DNA of 64,000 bases from an uncultured Bacilli bacterium (GTDB lineage: Bacteria > Bacillota_I > Bacilli_A > RF39 > UBA660), in assembly GCA_934085595.1 (NCBI GenBank), contig CAKOHK010000006.1, positions 1 to 64,000 on the forward strand. The letters are read 5' to 3'. Made by a program: the position numbers and the translations under genes. The notes beneath the pieces were generated by a model, which did not search any database, was not told where the DNA came from, and saw only the letters and a program-made list of their open reading frames with translations. Positions 38,130 through 47,026 of the stretch are shown in pieces. Each line of letters begins with the position of its first letter. Position 1 is the stretch's first letter.

Positions 38130-39380
38130 ATGAAATATTATAGTGTGGATAAAGAATTAAATGAAATATATAATATATCAAGAATCTCAAGTATAAAAAT
38201 AAGTGATTCTACAAATGCTAGTTCTAAAGTAGTAATTCCAGTAGTGACAATAACTTATTATGATGAAGACAATAACGAAAAAATCATGGTTTATTATGGA
38301 ACAGATAAATATTTTGATATATTAATAAAGAAAATAACTGAAGTTTATAATAATGAAGTAGGAAAAGAAGTTTTACCAAACCTAAGTCCATTTAGAAAAG
38401 AAACTTTAGTTATAGATGAAAACACAAAAGATATACTTTTAAAAGGAAACTTAGAGTTCCAAAGAGATTTATTTAAACAATATAATGATATGAATTATTA
38501 TAATAGAAGTATTTTAAGAAGTAATAATAAACTAGAGTTTTATTTACAAATAGCACTTTATCATCTAAATCAATTCTTAAAAAATACAGATGCTAACATA
38601 ACATTTGGAAATAATTTAAGAGGCTATAAAGAAAATAATGTAATAATTGGTATTAAAAATGGTCATGCTACATATTTTCCAGTTATATTTTATGAACCAG
38701 AAAATAATAAAGCTGTACTAGAGATAGGTAACATATTTGATGTAATATCACCAGTTAAAATATTAATAGAGTTTAAAAATAATGGCGTTATGGTTACCAT
38801 AACAAATAAAGAACATAATTTAGAATTATTCTCATCATACACTATAGATAAAGAAGAATTAGAAGAAGAACATTATACATACATAAATGGAGAAATAAGT
38901 TCATTTTATAGAAATAAACATCAAAAACAAGATGGAAAGTATCCACTTCCATGGAATGCATATTTACAAGAAACTAAAAATGTAGAACCTTTAGAAGATG
39001 GATTTATCACAGAAAGTATATTTAGATATTATAGTGAAACCGAAGACAGATTCTTAGAAAAAGAGTTTTATTCTAAATATTATAGTAAGAGTGCATATAA
39101 CAGAGAATATACATTAAATGAATATATAAGGACAAGAGTGTCACAAGTATTAAATCATCAAGAAAATGTACATGTAATCGAAACATATTTCCATAACGCT
39201 TTATATAGTAATGAGTTTTATAGAGATATGTTAAGAAATAAATATTTCTATCATCTATACAAAGGTGACATTCACGATATAGATGAAATAAGTACTATAG
39301 GCTATTATGATAAAGATTCAAGATATGAAACAGATATCAAAAATAGTAGTGTAGCACTAAAATTAATAGGGGGTAATTAA
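38130..39380 (+). CDS. Protein of unknown function, AAA+ cluster gene 5
   Basis: A 416-residue soluble protein with an N-terminal beta-rich segment (about 15-75), a middle part with EIGNIFDVISPVKILIEFK, and a Tyr-rich helical C-terminus (about 290-400). No recognised motif. The ATG at 38130 is used because it follows AAAAGGGG and lies downstream of the promoter; the frame remains open to 38028, but that start would lie before the promoter's -10 box. Two bases separate it from the AAA+ gene. Confidence 0.72.
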   Translation: MKYYSVDKELNEIYNISRISSIKISDSTNASSKVVIPVVTITYYDEDNNEKIMVYYGTDKYFDILIKKITEVYNNEVGKEVLPNLSPFRKETLVIDENTKDILLKGNLEFQRDLFKQYNDMNYYNRSILRSNNKLEFYLQIALYHLNQFLKNTDANITFGNNLRGYKENNVIIGIKNGHATYFPVIFYEPENNKAVLEIGNIFDVISPVKILIEFKNNGVMVTITNKEHNLELFSSYTIDKEELEEEHYTYINGEISSFYRNKHQKQDGKYPLPWNAYLQETKNVEPLEDGFITESIFRYYSETEDRFLEKEFYSKYYSKSAYNREYTLNEYIRTRVSQVLNHQENVHVIETYFHNALYSNEFYRDMLRNKYFYHLYKGDIHDIDEISTIGYYDKDSRYETDIKNSSVALKLIGGN

Positions 39381-39381
39381 A

Positions 39382-41568
39382 ATGGGTATATTTAGTGAAC
39401 AAACAAGAATAGATAGTTTAATTAAAATAGCAAGATTAATAAATACAAATTACGAAAAAGAGGGTGAAGTATTAGAATACTTATCAAAACTACAAAAAGG
39501 AAAAATAAATAATGATTTTATTGATGATGATATATTAGAGGCATGTATAAAGTCATACTTAAATGCTAAAGATAGTACTGTGAGTTTTGACGAGTTAAAA
39601 GAAACTATAAAGTTTATGCTTCCATATGCTGAAGAAACAGAAGACTTTGAAAGTATAAAATCTATGATATTAAGAAGTTCAGACTTAATAGTATATGATA
39701 AAGACTTAGTTAATACAAAATTATATATGTTATTTAACGATAAGATTTTATATACACAGTTTATGAGAATATTAAAAAGAACAGGTATTTTAGAAAATAA
39801 AATAATATATAGAAACTTAGTTGATTATGCATGTAATATTGCACCTTTATGTATGAACTCAAGTGAGTTTTCTAATGAACTTATTTCTTATGTAAATGAT
39901 ATTCAAAAAGAACTAGGTAGTTTAGATGAAGCCAAATTAAAAGATTATAATGTTAAAAGATTAGTAGAAATGAAAAAAAGACGTGGCATTTATCCACTTG
40001 ATGAAACAACATTACTTGAAATAAGTTCTATGCTAGATAGAGTACAAAGAATCTCTTCTACCTTTGAAGATATTGAAACAAGAGTAAAAAAATATGAAGA
40101 ACAAATTAGCCTAATAACAGCAAGAGGTATTGAAAAAATAGATAATGAAGCAGCAGATAAAATTAGAAAACTAGCCTCAGACATAGAAGAAGTAAAAGCT
40201 GATTTGATAAAAAGAGTAGATGATTATGTTCTACTATTAAAACAAGCAATGAAAAAAACAAGTGACGAAGTTTTAGCAAAAGTACTTGAAGAAGCATCAG
40301 AAACATTAAATAAAATTAAAGTACAAGCAAAAGAGATAACAGTTATTTCAAATAACGATTTAGTTCGTATGAAAAAACAAAAAGATGAAATAGTAGAAGA
40401 AATTAAAAGTAGTCCAGAACTAAGAAATATGTTGACAGAAGAAGATCTATCAAGCAAATTAAAAGAAGTTCTTAAAGGAGTTAAAAATGGAGATATAAGT
40501 AATGCACCAGTAGCAAGTAGTGAAGTTATAATTCCATCTACTCCATATATAATAGTTCCAGAAGAAAAGATAGACTACACTATATTAAAAGCATTCGATG
40601 AAAGCATTCCTTATTCTGAAAGAATAGGAATGATAAAAGACGAAATGTCTACAAGACAAAGAAATGGAGAAAGATTCCATAGAAAAACACTTGAAATAGC
40701 GGGAGCTTTAATCGAGGGGGATTGGCCTTATGTATATGGTCCATCTGGAATGGGCAAGAGTTACTGTATAGAACAAGCAGCAGAACTACTTGGTATGAAA
40801 AGCATAGATAATGGTAAGATAACAGATAAATATAGCATTATGGCATATAATGACCCACACGGAAGATTTAGAGTTACACCTACATATAATGCAGTCGCTT
40901 TTGGAAAACTACTTACACTTGATGAGTTTGATAATGGTAACACTGATAGTTTCATAATATATAATAATATCTATTCTAATTTATTAAGCACTCTTGAAAC
41001 TGGTAAAGCAAGATATATTACATTCGGAGAAAATGTACAAACTCGTGTTCATCCAAACTTCAGGATGATATCAGCAGGAAATACAGATGGAGAAGGTGAA
41101 AACGAAGCATATTCAGATAGACATAAAATAGACGAATCAGTAATTGAAAGAATGGTGCCAATATATTTTGATTATGATAATGAAGTAGAAAAAACTATAT
41201 TAGGTGATTATAAAGCATGGTACGATATAATAGTTAAGTTTAGAAGTGCATGTATGGCTTATTCTAATTCTACTGGAGTGTATGCAAAAGGTATAATTAC
41301 CACAAGAGATGCATCTTTAATATCAAAATATATAAGACATAATAGTAAAACAGTAGATGAAGTGTTATCACAAAAGTTTGTACAAATAAAAGATGAAGCA
41401 TATCTAAATGCAATAGCACAAGAATTAAGAAAATACTATGGTTTAACTGATAGTAGAATAATAGATTTAGATATGTCAAATACAAGACTTGATAGTATAA
41501 AAGATCCAAAAGCCATCGCAAAGAAATTAATATGTAAATGTGAGGGAAGACATAATGCAAGATGGTAA
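39382..41568 (+). CDS. CbbQ/MoxR-type AAA+ ATPase with helical N-terminal region, AAA+ cluster gene 6
   Basis: A 728-residue protein with a long helical N-terminal part (1-200), a coiled coil (about 220-330) and a C-terminal AAA+ module (about 410-700). Walker A is GPSGMGKS (453-460), Walker B LLTLDEFD with D514-E515, sensor 1 is N567 in SAGNT and a likely Arg finger R590 (VIERMVPIYFD). MoxR/CbbQ-type ATPases remodel or activate partner proteins. The helical N-terminal region is longer than usual for such ATPases and may recruit the other cluster products. RBS AGGGGG. The next gene overlaps by 14 bp. Confidence 0.88.
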   Translation: MGIFSEQTRIDSLIKIARLINTNYEKEGEVLEYLSKLQKGKINNDFIDDDILEACIKSYLNAKDSTVSFDELKETIKFMLPYAEETEDFESIKSMILRSSDLIVYDKDLVNTKLYMLFNDKILYTQFMRILKRTGILENKIIYRNLVDYACNIAPLCMNSSEFSNELISYVNDIQKELGSLDEAKLKDYNVKRLVEMKKRRGIYPLDETTLLEISSMLDRVQRISSTFEDIETRVKKYEEQISLITARGIEKIDNEAADKIRKLASDIEEVKADLIKRVDDYVLLLKQAMKKTSDEVLAKVLEEASETLNKIKVQAKEITVISNNDLVRMKKQKDEIVEEIKSSPELRNMLTEEDLSSKLKEVLKGVKNGDISNAPVASSEVIIPSTPYIIVPEEKIDYTILKAFDESIPYSERIGMIKDEMSTRQRNGERFHRKTLEIAGALIEGDWPYVYGPSGMGKSYCIEQAAELLGMKSIDNGKITDKYSIMAYNDPHGRFRVTPTYNAVAFGKLLTLDEFDNGNTDSFIIYNNIYSNLLSTLETGKARYITFGENVQTRVHPNFRMISAGNTDGEGENEAYSDRHKIDESVIERMVPIYFDYDNEVEKTILGDYKAWYDIIVKFRSACMAYSNSTGVYAKGIITTRDASLISKYIRHNSKTVDEVLSQKFVQIKDEAYLNAIAQELRKYYGLTDSRIIDLDMSNTRLDSIKDPKAIAKKLICKCEGRHNARW

Positions 41569-42502
41569 AAGTAATATAACTAGATATCCTTATAATATAT
41601 TTTCACCAGTGAAAATATTAGATGATAGTTATATTCTTTATCCTGCAAAGTTTAAAGGCTTAAAAGATTTATATACTTTCTTAAAATCAAATCCTGAAAT
41701 AAATAGTGCTGTATTTAAAGATCCTCATAGTCAAAGGGTAAGTGAAAGTGATTCATTCTATGGCGTATCTTATGAAGAAAGTTTAGAAAGATTGATTCAT
41801 GATGACCCTCAAAACTATAGATTATTTGCAGAACTTAATAAAGAATATGTAGGTGCTGGTAAAGTGGTAACTCATAGATATAAAACAGTAAACACCCTAG
41901 CAGGAGGACATATAGATCCAGTTTTATACTCAAAAGGTTCACCATTATGTTATGAAACACAAGAAGTAATAGTTGCACCTAGATACATAACAGCACATGT
42001 AGGTATTTCTACATCATATAAAACAACAGATGCTCAAATATACAATAAAGCAATATCAGTAATTAATATAGTTTATGCACTTCAAAAATATGGATATAAA
42101 ATAAAATTAGATTCTTATGTTAGAGTAAAATGTAAAAATGAAATAATACAAATAATAATAGATTTAAAAGAAAGAAATGGTAGATTAAATATAAATGATT
42201 TATATGAAGCTACATGCAACAAAGAGTTTTATAGAAGAATAATATTTAGAGTAATAGAAAGTATGTCTGTAGAAGATACACGTTGGCCTACTATATATGG
42301 TTCAGAATTCTCTGGCTCAATAGTTAAAAATGATAAAGATTTATATTTTGCTTCTCCTATGGAAATGGGTCTTACAGGTGAAGATTTATATGAAGATTTT
42401 AGAAGAGTTTTAGCTTATATGCACTTAGAAGATTATATTGATGTACCAAGAGTAGAAAAAGATTTTAAAGAGAAGAGCACTAAACTAAAATTACAGTTAT
42501 AA
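41555..42502 (+). CDS. Partner of the AAA+ ATPase, possibly DUF7192-like, AAA+ cluster gene 7
   Basis: A 315-residue soluble protein. SFYGVSYEESLERLIHD at the N-terminus and the following GGHIDPVLYSKGSPLCYET and VINIVYALQKYGYKIKLDSY segments recall DUF7192-type proteins, which in phages stand next to CbbQ-like ATPases. This match is from memory and is not certain. The ATG at 41555 is preferred: GAGGG lies eight bases upstream, within the end of the ATPase gene. Ends the cluster. Confidence 0.7.
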   Translation: MQDGKSNITRYPYNIFSPVKILDDSYILYPAKFKGLKDLYTFLKSNPEINSAVFKDPHSQRVSESDSFYGVSYEESLERLIHDDPQNYRLFAELNKEYVGAGKVVTHRYKTVNTLAGGHIDPVLYSKGSPLCYETQEVIVAPRYITAHVGISTSYKTTDAQIYNKAISVINIVYALQKYGYKIKLDSYVRVKCKNEIIQIIIDLKERNGRLNINDLYEATCNKEFYRRIIFRVIESMSVEDTRWPTIYGSEFSGSIVKNDKDLYFASPMEMGLTGEDLYEDFRRVLAYMHLEDYIDVPRVEKDFKEKSTKLKLQL

Positions 42503-42535
42503 TTAAAAAAAACGATTTAAATCGTTTTTTATTTT
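42503..42535. terminator. Bidirectional terminator at the end of the AAA+ cluster
   Basis: AAAAAACGATT pairs with AATCGTTTTTT (about 42507-42529), followed by a long T-run on the plus strand; A-run upstream supports use by the minus gene. Confidence 0.85.
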
Positions 42536-42536
42536 T

Positions 42537-42983
42537 TTAAAAGAACTTTTGATATTCACTTCCATCAGGTCTCTTACAAGTATGAGTACTATAAGTATAT
42601 ACTGAACCAGGAACTGATTTTTCACATTCGTATTTTAATATATAGTTTTTTTCTATAGGTAATACTAAAAATACAAATATTAAAGCAGCAATAGTATAAG
42701 TAACAAGTCCAAATATTGATGCTTCTAAAGCTCCATGTGCTTTATTAGGAAAATCTTTTTTACTCATAAAGTAATAAGCAATACCAAAAGGTGGTACTAA
42801 TAAAGAACCTGCAGCCATACCCTTAGTTGTTTTATCATATGAATCATTACTATATGTTTTAACTACTTCCTTATTTTCTTCTTTAGCAATTTCCTCTTCT
42901 GGTTGTACTGAAGTTTCTTTGTTGCAATAAGGACACACTTTATCATTATCATTTATTTCATTTCCACAATTTAAACAAAACAT
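42537..42983 (-). CDS. Zinc-ribbon membrane protein
   Basis: A 148-residue protein with a zinc ribbon at the start (C3-x2-C6 and C17-x2-C20: CLNCG, CPYCN), an acidic linker, and two membrane segments (about 55-72 and 87-110). A short Cys-containing tail follows. Zinc-ribbon membrane proteins of this shape are common in Bacilli but their function is unknown. Single-gene unit. Confidence 0.8.
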   Translation of the reverse strand: MFCLNCGNEINDNDKVCPYCNKETSVQPEEEIAKEENKEVVKTYSNDSYDKTTKGMAAGSLLVPPFGIAYYFMSKKDFPNKAHGALEASIFGLVTYTIAALIFVFLVLPIEKNYILKYECEKSVPGSVYTYSTHTCKRPDGSEYQKFF

Positions 42984-43019
42984 TTTATCATCTACTTTCT
43001 ATAAAAAGAATACCACAAA

Positions 43020-44978
43020 TTATTTATCATTGTCAATTGATTTAAGTTCAAACATAATATCTCTAAGTTCAGTAGCTCTTTCAAAATCAAGCTTACTCGC
43101 AGCTTCTCTCATTTCTTTCTCAATACGGCTAACCATTTCGTTAATTTCTTTCTTAGAATATTTTGGCTTTTTAGTCTTTTCTTCACTTATTTCAGTACTA
43201 ATTACATCTTTAATTTCTTTAACTATTGTTTTAGGAACAATACCATGCTCTTTATTATATGCCTCTTGTATACTTCTTCTTCTATTAGTTTCTTTAATAG
43301 CTTTATCCATCGCATCACTAATATAATCAGCATACATTATTACATGCCCATTTTCATTACGCGCAGCTCTTCCTATAGTTTGAATTAAACTTCTATCACT
43401 ACGTAAGAACCCTTGCTTATCAGCATCCATAATACATATAAGTGATACTTCAGGAATATCTATACCTTCACGAAGTAAATTAATACCAACTATAACATCT
43501 ATTTTACCAAGCCTAAGATTTCTAATAATATTAAGTCTCTCAAGAGTTTTAATTTCATTATGCAAATAAGTAACTTTATACCCAAGTTCTTTTAAATAAC
43601 TAGTAAGTTCTTCACTCATTCTAATAGTTAAAGTGGTTATAAGAACCCTCTCATTCCTTTCAATTCTCTTATTTATTTCATTCACTATATCATCTACTTG
43701 ATTCTTAATTGGCTTAACTTCAATGGTAGGATCTAATAATCCAGTAGGTCTAATTATCTGTTCAGTACATTTTTTTACAAGAGATAATTCGTAATCACCA
43801 GGAGTAGCAGATATATATATTGTTTGATTCAGTTTTTCATTAAACTCCTCAAACTTTAAAGGTCTATTGTCAAGCGCACTTGGTAATCTAAATCCATAAT
43901 CAACAAGAGTTTGTTTTCTCATTCTATCCCCATTATACATAGCTCTTACTTGAGGTATAGTTACATGGCTCTCATCAATAACAAGTAAAAAATCATCAGG
44001 AAAGAAATCAATTAAAGTAGTTGGTGTTTCACCTTTATCTCTTAAAGACATATGTCTACTATAATTCTCAATACCATGACAAAATCCAGTTTCACTAAGC
44101 ATCTCTATATCATACATAGTTCTTTCTTTAAGCCTTTGTTCTTCAAGTAATTTTCCTTCATCATGTAACTCTTTAAGCCTAATATCAAGTTCATTTTTAA
44201 TTCTCTTAATTGCCTCTTTAAGTTTTTCATCACTTGTAACAAATAATGAAGCAGGGAATATACTTGTAGTTCTAAGATTACTGATAACATGACCAGTTAA
44301 AGGATCAAATGTACTAATTTTCTCTATCGTATCACCAAACATTTCTATTCTAATACCATTCTTTTTTTCATAAACAGGTATTAATTCAATCGTATCTCCC
44401 TTAACTCTAAATGTACCTCTTTTTAAATCAAAATCACTTCTCTCATACTGCATATTAATAAGTTTCTCTAAAATACTATCTCTCTCAATTTCATCATCAA
44501 CACTTAAATTAAGCATCTTATTGATATATTCTTCTTTTTCACCAATACTATATATACATGATACAGAAGAAACAACAATAACATCTCTTCTATTAATTAA
44601 TGCACTAACCGCAGCATGTCTAAGTTCATCTATCTCATCATTAATAGATGAATCTTTTTCTATATATAAGTCTTTACTTGGTACATATGCTTCTGGCTGA
44701 TAATAATCGTAGTAACTTACAAAGTATTCAACACGGTTATTAGGAAATAACTCTTTAAACTCACTATATAATTGACCCGCTAAAGTCTTATTATGTGCAA
44801 GTACTAAAGTAGGTTTATTAACCTTATTAATAACATTAGCAATTGTAAATGTCTTACCAGTACCAGTCGCACCAAGTAAAACTTGACTCTTTAAATTATT
44901 ATTAAGTCCACTCACAAGCTCATCTATAGCCTGTGGTTGATCCCCGCTAGGTTTATAATTAGAAACTAATTCAAACAT
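43020..44978 (-). CDS. uvrB: Excinuclease ABC subunit B
   Basis: A 652-residue helicase-like nucleotide excision repair protein that verifies DNA damage with UvrA and recruits UvrC. Walker A is LGATGTGKT; the beta-hairpin region [13 protein letters not shown], the DESHVTIPQ box and helicase motif [11 protein letters not shown] are present, and the C-terminal UVR motif (about 610-645) binds UvrC. The start at 44978 ([12 protein letters not shown]) follows GGAGG; an ATG four codons earlier lies in this RBS. The uvrA and uvrC genes are not in the window. Upstream gene ends 3-15 bp away. Confidence 0.97.
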   Translation of the reverse strand: MFELVSNYKPSGDQPQAIDELVSGLNNNLKSQVLLGATGTGKTFTIANVINKVNKPTLVLAHNKTLAGQLYSEFKELFPNNRVEYFVSYYDYYQPEAYVPSKDLYIEKDSSINDEIDELRHAAVSALINRRDVIVVSSVSCIYSIGEKEEYINKMLNLSVDDEIERDSILEKLINMQYERSDFDLKRGTFRVKGDTIELIPVYEKKNGIRIEMFGDTIEKISTFDPLTGHVISNLRTTSIFPASLFVTSDEKLKEAIKRIKNELDIRLKELHDEGKLLEEQRLKERTMYDIEMLSETGFCHGIENYSRHMSLRDKGETPTTLIDFFPDDFLLVIDESHVTIPQVRAMYNGDRMRKQTLVDYGFRLPSALDNRPLKFEEFNEKLNQTIYISATPGDYELSLVKKCTEQIIRPTGLLDPTIEVKPIKNQVDDIVNEINKRIERNERVLITTLTIRMSEELTSYLKELGYKVTYLHNEIKTLERLNIIRNLRLGKIDVIVGINLLREGIDIPEVSLICIMDADKQGFLRSDRSLIQTIGRAARNENGHVIMYADYISDAMDKAIKETNRRRSIQEAYNKEHGIVPKTIVKEIKDVISTEISEEKTKKPKYSKKEINEMVSRIEKEMREAASKLDFERATELRDIMFELKSIDNDK

Positions 44979-44992
44979 AATGCCCTCCATAA

Positions 44993-45652
44993 TTATATAA
45001 TATATTTTTTATATCCCATATTTTTTAAATATTCATAAGCATAAATAACATCATTTGGAATAATACTCTTACTAAGAAAAAATAATCTATAATGTTTTAA
45101 CATAAATATTTCATGAGTTAATTCGTTAATCACTTCATCACTATCAATATTATTTTGCTTCTTAGTTTTACTAACATACTCTTTAAAATTAACATCATCA
45201 CATGTAACAAAACATTTTACATTATATTTACTATATATAAGTTTACATCTCCTACATGCATAAGGCTTATGAACAGCAATAATCTTATCATACTTTATAT
45301 TAAGCTTTTTAAGTTTTTTAATAGACAATTTAACATTAAGGTTAGTACTAAAAGATTTACTTTCAGTTATAATATTGCTTTCATCTATATCATTACTTAT
45401 GGCTATTTTCTTAAAAATTTCTGCTTCACTATCACTTACTTTATTTATTGTTCCTTTTCCTTTATAACCAGTAAATAAAATATATTTAGCATAATTATTC
45501 TTATAAAGATTACAGCAAAGTAGTGCTATCTCAGTATCAGCTGAACCATGTCCAATTATAACATCATTTTTAGTAATTTTATCACATACTTTAAGATAAT
45601 CATATAGTATTTCACTTGCCTTAAAAACATCACTATTCATATTAAAACTCAT
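44993..45652 (-). CDS. DUF218/YdcF-like protein
   Basis: A 219-residue soluble protein of the DUF218 group: [20 protein letters not shown], the [11 protein letters not shown] segment and [12 protein letters not shown] match the conserved blocks of YdcF/SanA-type proteins, which bind a nucleotide-like ligand and have unclear enzymatic function. [13 protein letters not shown] is the usual H-x-x-R region. It precedes uvrB by 14 bp on the same strand, so the two are co-transcribed. Confidence 0.8.
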   Translation of the reverse strand: MSFNMNSDVFKASEILYDYLKVCDKITKNDVIIGHGSADTEIALLCCNLYKNNYAKYILFTGYKGKGTINKVSDSEAEIFKKIAISNDIDESNIITESKSFSTNLNVKLSIKKLKKLNIKYDKIIAVHKPYACRRCKLIYSKYNVKCFVTCDDVNFKEYVSKTKKQNNIDSDEVINELTHEIFMLKHYRLFFLSKSIIPNDVIYAYEYLKNMGYKKYII

Positions 45653-45771
45653 TTCTACATAATAATATCATTTAACTTTTATTGTGTCAAGCAAAAAAAC
45701 AAACATATTTTTGCAAATTAAATCATTTACAAAACATAACAATTTTATTATAATAAAAATAGGAGAAACTT

Positions 45772-46296
45772 ATGATTATAATGTTAGAAAACCCTATACA
45801 AACTTATAAAGCATTTAATAAAGTAGACGGAAAACTCATAAATAGATATAAAAGAGTATTTGAAATAGGAAAAGAATACTTTATAGAAGGAGAAATAAGG
45901 TTTGGAAATAATGGAAACGGATTTCATTCATGTAAGAATCTAGAAGATACTTTAAGATATTTTGATTTTTTTAATGAAGAATGTACAATATGTACATGTG
46001 AAATAAAAGGTGAAATATCAGTAAGAAATGATGAATATTATGGCTATTATGATCAATATTCTTCATCATATCTAAAACTATTAAAAGAATTATCAAGAGA
46101 TGAAATAATATCTTATGCTAAGCAAATAAGACATAATGATATAGCATTAGAAAGATTTATAAGAGATTTTTATCTGACTCAAGAAGAAATAGATTATTTT
46201 AGAAATAAATATAAAAGAAATCCACATGTACTTTACACACTAGATTATTTTAAAGGAACAACAGAAGACTATCAAATGAAATTAAAATCATATTAG
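45772..46296 (+). CDS. DUF7666-like protein
   Basis: A 174-residue protein. YKAFNKVDGKLINRYKRVFE, then EYFIEGEIRFGNNGNGFHSC and KNLEDTLRYFDF, match a domain common in phage and mobile-element proteins (YKAF... GFHFC... pattern, DUF7666), function unknown. The sequence closely follows the motif by memory. GGAGAAACTTATG gives the start at 45772, with ATG 45781 as an alternative. No other phage gene is nearby. Confidence 0.65.
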   Translation: MIIMLENPIQTYKAFNKVDGKLINRYKRVFEIGKEYFIEGEIRFGNNGNGFHSCKNLEDTLRYFDFFNEECTICTCEIKGEISVRNDEYYGYYDQYSSSYLKLLKELSRDEIISYAKQIRHNDIALERFIRDFYLTQEEIDYFRNKYKRNPHVLYTLDYFKGTTEDYQMKLKSY

Positions 46297-46316
46297 TAAT
46301 TTTAAAGTTTAATTAC

Positions 46317-46353
46317 AAAACAAACTGGTATAGCAATATACTTGTTTTATTTT
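46317..46353 (+). terminator. Intrinsic terminator
   Basis: AAAACAAACTGGTATA and TATACTTGTTTT form an imperfect stem (about 46317-46350) with the GCAA loop, followed by ATTTT. Confidence 0.65.
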
Positions 46354-46465
46354 GAAAATATCGGCCGAAATTACTTAACAATGTCAAAATAATTTGGAAG
46401 AATATAGAGTCAATTAAGGGGTTATGTGTAACCTTTTAAAAATATTTATCAGGGGGTTTGATTTA

Positions 46466-46929
46466 ATGATCAAAAGAAAACTATTAGCTGTTCTTTTATC
46501 ATTTGGTTTAGCTTTTACAAATGTTCTATTTGTAAATGCGTCTGAAACTCAAAGATTAGTTGATACTAAAGTTGAAACTAATAAAGATGTTTGCATAGAT
46601 TTAACAAAAGAAGAAGCTGAAGCAAAAGGATATGTTTTAATTAATAAAACTGTCGAAGAAATTACTCACAGCGAAGAATATACTTTAGCAGAAGTATATA
46701 CAAGTGAAGAGGAAGCGTGAAAGGATACGATTTAAAATTCGAATCAGTGAAAATCATTGAAGGAAAAGTAGTAATTGATACTAATTTGGTAGTTAAATAC
46801 GAAGTAACTGGACCTGATGTAGATCCAGATTTCTCAGTAACTGGAGTAGAATCAAATGATGTAGCAGGTTATACACTATTTACTAGTATATTAATGTTAC
46901 TAGCTATTATAATCAAAAAAAGATTCTAA
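46466..46929 (+). pseudogene. Secreted, membrane-anchored protein split by a -1 frameshift
   Basis: Two frames read as one protein. 46466-46720 gives 84 residues: a signal peptide (LLAVLLSFGLAFTNVLFVNA) and the start of the mature part, ending EEEA at a TGA. 46717-46929 gives 70 residues starting with GTG: KGYDLKFES to a C-terminal membrane anchor with KKRF tail. The frames overlap by GTGA. The first part has no anchor and the second has no signal; the phrase EEAEAKGYVL in part one resembles EEEA-KGYDLKF across the junction. A 1-nt deletion around 46716 in a gene of about 154 codons explains this. Alternative: two translationally coupled genes (GAGG lies before the GTG). Confidence 0.65.
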
Positions 46930-46938
46930 TTAAAAACT

Positions 46939-46962
46939 AAAGGCACACATGTGTCTTTTTTG
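46939..46962 (+). terminator. Intrinsic terminator
   Basis: AAAGGCAC (46939-46946) pairs with GTGTCTTT (46951-46958; one G-T pair), followed by T's. Confidence 0.7.
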
Positions 46963-46975
46963 ATGTCTAAATCTC

Positions 46976-47004
46976 TTTCAATTTATTTAATACTAATGTA
47001 TAAT
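46976..47004 (+). promoter_or_regulatory. Promoter of pcrA
   Basis: TTTCAA (46976-46981), 17 nt, TATAAT (46999-47004). The -10 is perfect; the -35 is weak. Confidence 0.5.
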
Positions 47005-47026
47005 TTAATAGGTTAGGAGAAGTAAA

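Noticed and set aside
46718..46720. TGA read as Trp (Mollicutes code 4) to join the two parts of the split gene
   Set aside because: Readthrough of this TGA leaves the wrong frame for the second part; TGA also ends other genes (for example at 53247-53249), and TGG is used for Trp throughout.
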